Positions 1 through 4,896 of a DNA stretch of 5,788 nucleotides are shown here, piece by piece. The notes beneath the pieces were generated by a model. The model saw nothing but the letters and a program-made list of their open reading frames with translations. It had not been told where the DNA came from and ran no database searches. The DNA lies in the NCBI GenBank assembly GCA_025464125.1, contig JAODLU010000141.1, positions 1 through 5,788 on the forward strand, in the 5' to 3' direction. This DNA comes from Microbacteriaceae bacterium. GTDB taxonomy: Bacteria; Actinomycetota; Actinomycetes; Actinomycetales; Microbacteriaceae. Every line of letters starts with the position of its first letter. Position 1 is the first letter of the stretch. Position numbers and translations under genes: made by a program.

Positions 1-1004
1 ATTCGTTCTCGTCTGGGCTGGGACTCGACGAGCAGGTGAAGGGTTCGCCCGACTTCTGCCATCGGTCAGAGCAGAACTTTCCGCACCGGGTGGCCAAGGC
101 GCTGGGGATGAAGTTGACGGACGTGACATGTGGCGGCGCGACATCCGCCGATGTCATCTCGACGCCGATGAAGTACGGCAGCGAGAGCACACCTGTGCAG
201 ATCGAGGCGCTGTCGCGCAAGACAGATGTAGTCACCATCACGATCGGCGGCAACGATCTGGGGTTCGTCGACATCGCCCGGTCGTGCATCGCGCTCAAAG
301 CTGCAGGCCCACTGCTGCTGGCCCAGGCGCCGAACTGCAAGACGACGTACACGAGCAACGGCGTGGACCAGTTGGTCGAGCGACTCAACGGCCCCGTGCT
401 GGGCCAGCCGTCGGGAACGAGCGGGCTCACGGCGACGTTCGCCGAGATCCGTCGCGCGGCGCCGAACGCAAAGGTGTTCGTGGTTGGCTACCCGACGATC
501 ATGCCCGACGCGGCGAACACGCCGGCCAGCGGATGCTTCGCCTTGAGGCTCACCGGAACAAACATCAACAACATCTACGCCGACAACGTATTTCCGTTCA
601 CCACAGTCGACGCCGCCTACTTCAACTCGCTGCAGAACACACTTAACGACCTCGAGCGGGGGGCTGCGAAGAAGGCAGGGTTCACCTTCGTGTCGATGCT
701 CGCTGCCACGGCGGCCAACAGCGCGTGCGCTCCGACCGCCGATCGCTATGTGAACGCGGTCTCGCTGCTTCGGGATGCCGACAACGCCCTGCAACTGGAC
801 CTCGGCAGCCTGCACCCGAACGCGACGGGGGCTGCGTTTCTCGCGGCATCCGTGGACCCGTTGATCTCGAAGGCCTTCATTCCCAAGGCCGTGAAGCCGT
901 CGACTGTTGTTGAGCAGCCGTGGTGGATTGCCGTGCCCGTGGTGATTCTCGTCGCTGCGGTCGTAGTGCTGGTGCTCGTCGGCCGGCGGCGTCGCCGCGC
1001 CTAG
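1..1004 (+). CDS. Secreted, membrane-anchored SGNH/GDSL hydrolase (esterase/lipase), 5' end missing
   Basis: Probable extracellular ester hydrolase of the SGNH family. The reading frame is open from base 3 and begins SFSSGLG, the tail of a GDSFSSG block I, so the first complete codon (3-5) is the catalytic Ser. The preceding Asp is implied by the 'at' at bases 1-2; signal peptide and true start lie outside. Block II is LTDVTCGGAT (C129-131). Block III is GGNDLGF, with the oxyanion Asn at 252-254. Block V is SLHPN, with His at 813-815. Six Cys codons (57, 129, 285, 336, 534, 726) and the C-x-RS-x2-N-[FY]-PH motif match the three-disulfide Streptomyces rimosus/exfoliatus lipase type. The residue three before His is Gly, not the classical Asp, which suggests a Ser-His dyad. 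After the domain comes a linker, one transmembrane helix (about 918-982) and an Arg-rich cytoplasmic tail, typical of a stop-transfer anchor. No LPXTG motif is visible. Natural substrate unknown; family confidence is high. Confidence 0.9.
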   Translation, partial: SFSSGLGLDEQVKGSPDFCHRSEQNFPHRVAKALGMKLTDVTCGGATSADVISTPMKYGSESTPVQIEALSRKTDVVTITIGGNDLGFVDIARSCIALKAAGPLLLAQAPNCKTTYTSNGVDQLVERLNGPVLGQPSGTSGLTATFAEIRRAAPNAKVFVVGYPTIMPDAANTPASGCFALRLTGTNINNIYADNVFPFTTVDAAYFNSLQNTLNDLERGAAKKAGFTFVSMLAATAANSACAPTADRYVNAVSLLRDADNALQLDLGSLHPNATGAAFLAASVDPLISKAFIPKAVKPSTVVEQPWWIAVPVVILVAAVVVLVLVGRRRRRA

Positions 1005-1023
1005 TTGCGCGAATCGGCACCGA

Positions 1024-1045
1024 GGGGCAGGCTTCGGCTCTTCCC
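1024..1045 (+). terminator. Possible imperfect terminator hairpin after the SGNH hydrolase
   Basis: Starting 19 bases after the stop codon, GGGGCAGGC and GCTCTTCCC flank a TTCG tetraloop. The pairing is imperfect: three inner pairs including one G-T, a two-base mismatch, then four outer pairs including one G-T. There is no T tract. The position between convergent genes fits a terminator, but the structure is weak. Confidence 0.3.
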
Positions 1046-1100
1046 GCCCGTCCTGAACCACGGAAGACTGCCCTTCGACCGGAGGGGCGGCCGAGACAGC

Positions 1101-1418
1101 TCAGGGCAGTGGTCCCGGACCTTCGACCGGTACCGCAACCGGTGCGAACTGTGACAGGGCGTCGTCGTCATCAGCCTTCGCCGACCCGGTGGATGGCGCA
1201 GAGCCGGAAGACTGCGCCCGATCTGCCGCAGGACTTGGCCCGTCATCGCTCGAAGGCCCGGCACTCGGAGCCGCAGTACCTGCGGCCGTGTCAGTGTCGC
1301 TCAGCCCGGCGTCGCCGGAGGCGGAGTCGCTGCCGGAGGTGCCTGCGTTACCCGTCGGATTTTCGCTGCCGAGGCTGTCGCCACCCGAAGGTACGCCAGC
1401 TGGTTCTGTGTCGCTCAT
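1101..1418 (-). CDS. Small acidic low-complexity (probably disordered) hypothetical protein, 105 aa
   Basis: I do not recognise a family. The translation (MSDTEPAGVPSGG...) is built almost wholly from Ser, Ala, Gly, Asp, Pro and Thr. It has a single Lys, a single Arg, no Cys, Trp or Tyr, and a DDDD run near the C-terminus followed by a short hydrophobic, Pro-rich end (SQFAPVAVPVEGPGPLP). It should be strongly acidic and intrinsically disordered; no signal peptide or membrane helix is visible. The start at 1418 is chosen because GGAAGG lies 8 nt upstream. A longer version beginning at 1484 would translate through a perfect hairpin and has no such site. It lies 68 bp downstream of the GAF-ANTAR pair on the same strand, so it could be their third operon member or a separately transcribed gene. 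Low-complexity GC-rich DNA opens reading frames on both strands, so reality rests mainly on the ribosome site and context. Confidence 0.55.
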   Translation of the reverse strand: MSDTEPAGVPSGGDSLGSENPTGNAGTSGSDSASGDAGLSDTDTAAGTAAPSAGPSSDDGPSPAADRAQSSGSAPSTGSAKADDDDALSQFAPVAVPVEGPGPLP

Positions 1419-1426
1419 CGTCGTGT

Positions 1427-1432
1427 CCTTCC
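1427..1432 (-). promoter_or_regulatory. Ribosome binding site fixing the start of the small acidic protein
   Basis: On the minus strand this reads GGAAGG, 8 nt before the ATG at 1418. It supports that start over the upstream in-frame ATG at 1484. A nearer ATG at 1434 is out of frame. Confidence 0.55.
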
Positions 1433-1443
1433 ATGGTGTCTTA

Positions 1444-1472
1444 CCCGAGGCACGGTACCCCCGTGCCTCGGG
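1444..1472 (-). terminator. Perfect 12-bp inverted repeat between the ANTAR operon and the small acidic gene
   Basis: CCCGAGGCACGG (1444-1455) and CCGTGCCTCGGG (1461-1472) are perfect complements around a 5-nt loop. The stem is very GC-rich and sits 14 bases past the stop codon of the downstream GAF-ANTAR gene (1487), the usual place for a terminator on the minus strand. No T tract follows in either direction; such U-less hairpins are common at gene ends in actinobacteria. Because it also lies in the leader of the small gene, it could act as an attenuator whose read-through is controlled. Confidence 0.6.
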
Positions 1473-1486
1473 AGTCGCCAGCACGC

Positions 1487-2200
1487 TTATAGAGCGAGGG
1501 AGCGATCGACAATCCGTGCGGCAACAGCGCCCAGTCCTGCCTGTTGCACTCGTGCGTGCTCTCGGATGAGCCCGAAGGCCTGGTCCACGGAGATATCTTT
1601 CGTGAACGCGACTATGCCTTTAGCCTGCTCGATGATGGTTCGACTTCCGAGCGCGAGTTGCAACTGCTCCTGCACCAGGTTGCTCTCGCGGAGCGACCTC
1701 TCATGCAGGATGCCGATAGTGGCGACATCCGCGAAAGCCCGCGCAGCGATCTCGTCTGACTCGTCCATTACTCCGACCGTGTCGCGAAAGAGGTTGAGCG
1801 TGCCGATAGTCGTTTCGCGGAGTCGGAGGGGGAGAGCGTAGACGGACCGAAATCCCTGTTCGAGCGCGCTGTCCCGAAAACGCACCCATGCGGCCGGGGC
1901 GTCGGCCACGTCTGGCACGGAGACGGACTGTCCTGTGCGAAAGCTCTCAATGCACGGCCCGGCCTCTGCACCGAGCTGCATCATTTCGACCAGATGGCTC
2001 GCCTCGCTCGTGGAGGCAATGACCTCGAGGTAACCAGCGTCGTTTGCAAGAAGGATGCCTGCAGCGCTCGCATCCAGCAGGTCGCGGCAGGCGTCGACCA
2101 ACGTCTGCAGCAGGTCGACGACGTCGTAGCCAGCGACCAGAGTGTCGGCGAGTGTGGCAAAAGTTCGCATTACATCGGCCTCACGTGTGCGGTTGCTCAT
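1487..2200 (-). CDS. GAF-ANTAR RNA-binding regulator (downstream copy), 237 aa
   Basis: Cytoplasmic sensor/antiterminator. Residues about 20-170 form a GAF domain of the kind seen in actinobacterial ANTAR proteins, with the GPC motif at 81-83 (GAEAGPCIESFRTGQSVSVPD) and the ALPLRLRETTIGTLNLF strand pair. Residues about 180-235 form the ANTAR helical bundle (LQLALGSRTIIEQAKGIVA, then SVDQAFGLIREHAR). ANTAR domains bind tandem-hairpin RNA and usually prevent terminator formation; the GAF ligand is unknown. There is no receiver domain, so it is not a classical two-component response regulator. The ATG at 2198-2200 overlaps the stop of the upstream paralogue (ATGA), and only a weak distant purine stretch precedes it, so translation is probably coupled. 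Length is normal for the GAF-ANTAR type. The partner and RNA target cannot be named from the sequence. Confidence 0.92.
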   Translation of the reverse strand: MSNRTREADVMRTFATLADTLVAGYDVVDLLQTLVDACRDLLDASAAGILLANDAGYLEVIASTSEASHLVEMMQLGAEAGPCIESFRTGQSVSVPDVADAPAAWVRFRDSALEQGFRSVYALPLRLRETTIGTLNLFRDTVGVMDESDEIAARAFADVATIGILHERSLRESNLVQEQLQLALGSRTIIEQAKGIVAFTKDISVDQAFGLIREHARVQQAGLGAVAARIVDRSLAL

Positions 2201-2916
2201 GTGAGCGCGTCGTTTCCATCGACGCTGCTGAGATCCAGTGATCTGTCGAGAATGCTGCGAGCTACCTCCAGCATTGATTGGGATGCCGCGAAAGCGTGCC
2301 CCTGGATCACGAGGGCTGCATCTTCCGCGCTCAGGTCCATCTGCGCCATCACCATTCCCGTAGCCTGATGGATTACGCGGCGGGGGAAGCCACCACCGAC
2401 ACCCGGATCGGCAACGTCGATATCACTTCCCAGGGTCTGGATCGCGTGGCGAAGAATGTGGCGGCCAGCCAGTGAAGCCAGTGCACTTGCGTGTCGGGAT
2501 TGCACGTCCGTGAGCGCCAGCGGTTCGAGCGAGTAGAGATCGACCGCGCCGATACGCAAGGACCCGACGATCAACGGGAAGGCGAAAATGGCCCGGACGT
2601 TTTGATCGATGATTGCGTCGAGGAAAGCGGGCCAGGACGAACCAGGGTCCGCTACCAGATCGGGGCGAAGCACGGGGCGGGCGGTGCGCATGGCATCCCA
2701 GCATGGTCCTTCGCTGAGGTCGAACTGGTATTCGTCGAGTCGCGCAGCCTGCGGATCACTGGCCGACACGGTCTCATTGCCGAGGAAGTCCCCGATTGTG
2801 GACACCGCCACTCCGGTCACCGGGATGAGGTCGAGAAATGGCTGCGAGAACGCAGCCGGCTGGTCTGCCGAACGGTTGAGCAGTGCAACCGCTGCCGGGA
2901 ACGGGTCGATCGACAT
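2197..2916 (-). CDS. GAF-ANTAR RNA-binding regulator (first of the pair), 239 aa
   Basis: Second member of the family, divergent from its neighbour. A GAF domain spans about residues 20-165 (LIPVTGVAVSTIG, EGPCWDAMRTARPVLRPDL, then AIFAFPLIVGSLRIGAVDLYS). A C-terminal ANTAR segment spans about 180-230 (RRVIHQATGMVMAQMDLSAEDA, with a following helix ending VARSILDRSLDLS). The start MSIDPFPA at 2916 is preferred over in-frame starts up to 2979, because a perfect AGGAGG lies 9 nt upstream and the extra N-terminal residues would be an unusual Arg/Pro-rich tail. It is the first gene of the leftward operon, and its leader carries three hairpins, suggesting post-transcriptional and perhaps autogenous control. 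ANTAR proteins act as dimers, so a heterodimer with the downstream paralogue is possible (inference). Confidence 0.92.
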   Translation of the reverse strand: MSIDPFPAAVALLNRSADQPAAFSQPFLDLIPVTGVAVSTIGDFLGNETVSASDPQAARLDEYQFDLSEGPCWDAMRTARPVLRPDLVADPGSSWPAFLDAIIDQNVRAIFAFPLIVGSLRIGAVDLYSLEPLALTDVQSRHASALASLAGRHILRHAIQTLGSDIDVADPGVGGGFPRRVIHQATGMVMAQMDLSAEDAALVIQGHAFAASQSMLEVARSILDRSLDLSSVDGNDALT

Positions 2917-2925
2917 ACGTTTTAT

Positions 2926-2931
2926 CCTCCT
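2926..2931 (-). promoter_or_regulatory. Consensus ribosome binding site of the first GAF-ANTAR gene
   Basis: Minus-strand AGGAGG with a 9-nt A-rich spacer before the ATG at 2916. It decides the start codon and marks this as the entry point of the leftward operon. Confidence 0.8.
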
Positions 2932-2958
2932 GCCCATAACGCTACGCCGGGACGGCCG

Positions 2959-3016
2959 CGGGGCTAACCCCGGCGCCACCTCGGTTCTCGGTGGCCCGCC
3001 GGCGTGGAGGCGCCGG
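2959..3016 (-). promoter_or_regulatory. Leader with three tandem GC-rich hairpins upstream of the GAF-ANTAR operon
   Basis: In transcript order on the minus strand there are three hairpins. The first is a 6-bp stem (CCGGCG/CGCCGG, 2999-3016) with a 6-nt loop. The second is a 6-bp stem (GCCACC/GGTGGC, 2975-2995) with a 9-nt loop. The third is a 5-bp stem (CGGGG/CCCCG, 2959-2972) with a 4-nt loop. CCGGCGCC (2970-2977) is also a perfect complement of GGCGCCGG (3009-3016), so an alternative long-range pairing would exclude all three. This resembles an attenuator leader, fitting RNA-binding ANTAR genes. The loops lack the A1/G4 hexaloop pattern described for ANTAR targets, and GC-rich DNA makes short stems easily by chance. 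Confidence 0.35.
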
Positions 3017-3057
3017 TTTCAACGCATTCGCGAGCACGTTCGACAAATGGGGCTCGC

Positions 3058-3086
3058 TTGACATGCGTCTTTTTACTGATTAGATG
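3058..3086 (+). promoter_or_regulatory. Candidate promoter of the AroQ-like/hydrolase/DUF35/thiolase operon
   Basis: A perfect -35 hexamer TTGACA (3058-3063) is followed after 17 nt by TAGATG (3081-3086), a moderate -10; TTAGAT with a 16-nt spacer is an alternative. The region is visibly AT-richer than its surroundings (TTTTTACTGATTAG). Transcription would start near 3092-3094, right at the inverted repeat, leaving a leader of about 60 nt before the first start codon. A stress-sigma reading (GTCT, 15 nt, GGGTAC) overlaps it and is weaker. Confidence 0.6.
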
Positions 3087-3093
3087 GGTACAT

Positions 3094-3122
3094 CACTCAA
3101 CGGAATCATATTCCGTTGAGTG
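3094..3122. promoter_or_regulatory. Perfect 13-bp inverted repeat, probable operator
   Basis: CACTCAACGGAAT (3094-3106) and ATTCCGTTGAGTG (3110-3122) are exact complements around the centre CAT. It starts 7 bp after the -10 candidate and so covers the likely transcription start, the classic place for a repressor. Its core GGAA-N5-TTCC has the same spacing as the IclR consensus half-sites (GGAAA-N3-TTTCC), so an IclR-family regulator is my first guess (inference). As RNA it would make a strong 5' hairpin, so an mRNA-level role is an alternative. No regulator gene of DNA-binding type is within the window. Confidence 0.7.
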
Positions 3123-3152
3123 GGACACTCGATGGAGAGCAAAAGGACCGAC

Positions 3153-3695
3153 ATGACTTCAGAAATCTCGACGAACGTTATTCGCACGAGTGACAAGCGA
3201 CACCTTATCGCTGTGATCGATGGCCCGAACATGTCGAACCTCGGAGCCCGCAGCAAGAAGGTCTACGGAGCGATCGCCTCCCTCGACGACCTGAAGGAAT
3301 ACGTCCGCGACTACGGCGACCGCCTGGGTGTCGACGTTGAGAGCTTTTCCTCAAACTACGAAGGCGCGATCCTCGAATTCATCCACGAGTCAGCTTCACG
3401 CGTTGATGGTTACATCATCAATCCTGCAGGTCTGACCACGATCGGCGAAGGCGTTCGCCACGCCCTCGAAGACACAGGCCGGCCTGTGATGGAGGTGCAC
3501 TTCGCCAACATCTCGGCGTCGGCCGGTGCATCCCGAGGGCTCGGTGGCGGCAGCATCCAGTCGAGCTTCAGCCACACTGCGACCGGCGTGACCTACGGCA
3601 TGCGGCAGTACTCCTATATAGGGGCGCTCACGGCTCTCGTCTTCGGGCTCGACGACACCGGCTTCCTGGGTGCAGGGCCTGCAGCCGATGAGTAG
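3153..3695 (+). CDS. AroQ-like protein (type II 3-dehydroquinate dehydratase fold), probably altered substrate, 180 aa
   Basis: The fold signature of type II dehydroquinase is clear: IDGPNMSNLGARSKKVYG near the N-terminus, SNYEGAILEFIHE in the middle, then INPAGLTT, VMEVHFANIS and TATGVTYGMRQYSYIGAL. By comparison with the M. tuberculosis enzyme, Asn26, Arg33, Tyr38 (general base), Asn90, Glu114 and His116 are kept. Thr96 replaces the pocket His, Ala118 replaces the pocket Ser, and SNYEG replaces the frequent SNHEG. The FR-x-H-S lid segment is replaced by a Gly/Ser-rich stretch about ten residues longer (121-140). Family members normally make dodecamers of ~145-residue chains; this one has extra N- and C-terminal tails. 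The start at 3153 has AAGGA 5 nt upstream; in-frame starts at 3120 and 3132 lack one, and 3120 lies in the operator. As first gene of an operon with hydrolase, DUF35 and thiolase, it is more likely catabolic than part of the shikimate pathway. Confidence 0.85.
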   Translation: MTSEISTNVIRTSDKRHLIAVIDGPNMSNLGARSKKVYGAIASLDDLKEYVRDYGDRLGVDVESFSSNYEGAILEFIHESASRVDGYIINPAGLTTIGEGVRHALEDTGRPVMEVHFANISASAGASRGLGGGSIQSSFSHTATGVTYGMRQYSYIGALTALVFGLDDTGFLGAGPAADE

Positions 3696-3703
3696 CCACT
3701 GAC

Positions 3704-4471
3704 GTGTCCAGTCGCCCGGTTGTAGCGCTGCACTCACTATTTTTCGATGGAACGATGTTCGACCAGCTGACCCTCGATGGCGTCACAGTGTCGGCCCCGG
3801 ATCATCGCGGCCAGGGCAGTAACAGCGGGCAGCACACGAAGCTCTCGCTCGACGACCTCGCCGACGATGTCATAGCGCTGGTGCGCTCGCTCGATGCCGG
3901 GCCGGCCGACCTGATCGGGTCGTCGATGGGCGCATACGTTGCGATACTCGCCGCCGCGAAGGCGCCAGAACTGTTCTCGACGGCTGTGCTTTCGGCTGCG
4001 ACGGGTGACGCGGAATCGCGCCCCGAGGTATTCGCGAAGCTGGAACAGCGCCTGCGCACCGAGCCTGCGAGCGACCTGGTCGACACGATCACCCACACGA
4101 TGTTCGGGGACTCGTTCATCGCCAGCGACTCTGCAGGGCTGGGTCGCTGGCAGAAGCAGTTCGCTTCGCTGCCTGCAACGGTGGCGGATGCCGCGCACGA
4201 GGTGTTCGCCCGCGATGCGCTCTGGCCCGCGATCGACCGGCTCGAGCTGCCTATGCTGCTGCTCGCCGGGGAGCAGGATCATGCGAAGCGTCCGTCCGAC
4301 ATGTTCGCGATCGCTGAGAGAAAACCCGGCTCGGCCGTCGTGGTGATCGCCAAATCAGGCCACACGCCATTCGTCGAGCAACCGGCATCCGTCAGCGCGC
4401 TGATCAACCACTGGTGGCAGTACGCGCACGACTTGCATTTTCCTACCGAGAGAGCACGAGAGCAGCTATGA
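3704..4471 (+). CDS. Alpha/beta-hydrolase fold enzyme, 255 aa
   Basis: Cytoplasmic single-domain alpha/beta hydrolase with a complete predicted triad. The nucleophile is Ser74 in GSSMG (72-76), the acid Asp192 in LLLAGEQDH, and the base His220 in SGHTPFVEQP. The oxyanion loop is LHSLFFDG (9-16), and APDHRGQGSN is the usual strand/turn after it. A cap of roughly residues 105-175 lies between core halves. The general look is that of enol-lactonase (PcaD-like) or C-C bond hydrolases of catabolic operons; the precise reaction cannot be fixed. The GTG at 3704 is the only workable start: a stop lies in frame at 3689 and the first beta strand begins at residue 5. It follows the AroQ-like stop by 8 bp with only a poor ribosome site, so re-initiation from the upstream gene is likely. 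Its stop overlaps the next start (ATGA at 4468). Confidence 0.88.
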   Translation: MSSRPVVALHSLFFDGTMFDQLTLDGVTVSAPDHRGQGSNSGQHTKLSLDDLADDVIALVRSLDAGPADLIGSSMGAYVAILAAAKAPELFSTAVLSAATGDAESRPEVFAKLEQRLRTEPASDLVDTITHTMFGDSFIASDSAGLGRWQKQFASLPATVADAAHEVFARDALWPAIDRLELPMLLLAGEQDHAKRPSDMFAIAERKPGSAVVVIAKSGHTPFVEQPASVSALINHWWQYAHDLHFPTERAREQL

Positions 4472-4896
4472 CAACACCCACTGAAACCGCGGCGGCCCTG
4501 CCGTTCGACGATCTCGAGATAACCCCCCTGCACGCTTTCGACGCGGCCACTGGAACGCTGGCCGGTGGCCGTTGTTCCCAGTGCGACGCGCAGATGTTTC
4601 CGAAAGCCTTCATCTGCTTCTCGTGCATGAGCGACCAGGTTCTCGATGAGCCGCTGGTCGCTGAGGGCACCCTGTACTCATTCACGACCATCCACATATC
4701 ACCCACCTTTGCCACCCCGTATTCGATCGGATACGTGGACCTGGTTTCGGGGGTGCGGGTTCTCGGCCAGCTCGCGGGTGAGGCCACGGACTTCAGCTGC
4801 GATTCACCGATGCACGCAATTGAAGACGAACAGGGTCCAACCGGCTGGGCATTCACGCCAACCGTGCAGCACATCGACCAGGAGCCGTCAGCATGA
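4468..4896 (+). CDS. DUF35 zinc-ribbon/OB-fold protein, thiolase partner, 142 aa
   Basis: Small acyl-CoA-associated protein. A rubredoxin-like zinc ribbon has Cys36, Cys39, Cys50 and Cys53 (RCSQCDAQMFPKAFICFSC), followed by an OB-fold at about 65-135 (AEGTLYSFTTIHISP, YSIGYVDLVSGVRVLGQL). DUF35 proteins bind the neighbouring SCPx-type thiolase or ketosteroid-type aldolase and are needed for its activity or substrate channelling, as in PhlB/PhlC and the Ltp2 aldolase complex. That role here is inferred from the adjacent thiolase gene. The start ATG overlaps the hydrolase stop, and the stop overlaps the thiolase start, each as ATGA, so equimolar coupled translation is likely. An upstream in-frame start at 4414 would lie inside the hydrolase gene and add a non-family N-terminus. 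Length matches the family. Confidence 0.92.
   Translation: MTTPTETAAALPFDDLEITPLHAFDAATGTLAGGRCSQCDAQMFPKAFICFSCMSDQVLDEPLVAEGTLYSFTTIHISPTFATPYSIGYVDLVSGVRVLGQLAGEATDFSCDSPMHAIEDEQGPTGWAFTPTVQHIDQEPSA

Noticed and set aside
66..1061. Long open frame on the minus strand opposite the SGNH hydrolase (331 codons)
   Set aside because: The translation is Arg/His/Val-rich without recognisable domains, and the plus strand carries all SGNH motifs. It is a typical GC-rich antisense shadow.
1189..1569. Plus-strand open frame opposite the small acidic gene
   Set aside because: It runs over the hairpin and into the ANTAR gene's antisense strand and has no ribosome site that I can see. The minus-strand frame has GGAAGG at the right distance.
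2917..2979. N-terminal extension of the first GAF-ANTAR protein up to an ATG at 2979
   Set aside because: The AGGAGG at 2926-2931 would be inside the coding part, and the extension is Arg/Pro-rich and overlaps the leader hairpins.
3067..3091. Stress-sigma-type promoter (GTCT, 15 nt, GGGTAC)
   Set aside because: The -35 element matches poorly, and the overlapping TTGACA promoter is a better explanation. Kept only as an alternative.
3120..3152. GTG start at 3120 or ATG start at 3132 for the AroQ-like gene
   Set aside because: 3120 lies in the inverted repeat and neither has a good ribosome site; ATG 3153 has AAGGA 5 nt upstream. The residues added are not part of the family.
3153..4471. Reading the AroQ-like and hydrolase genes as qui/pca genes of quinate to beta-ketoadipate catabolism
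   Set aside because: The AroQ pocket residues are changed, the hydrolase cannot be assigned as PcaD by sight, and the thiolase/DUF35 pair does not belong to that pathway.
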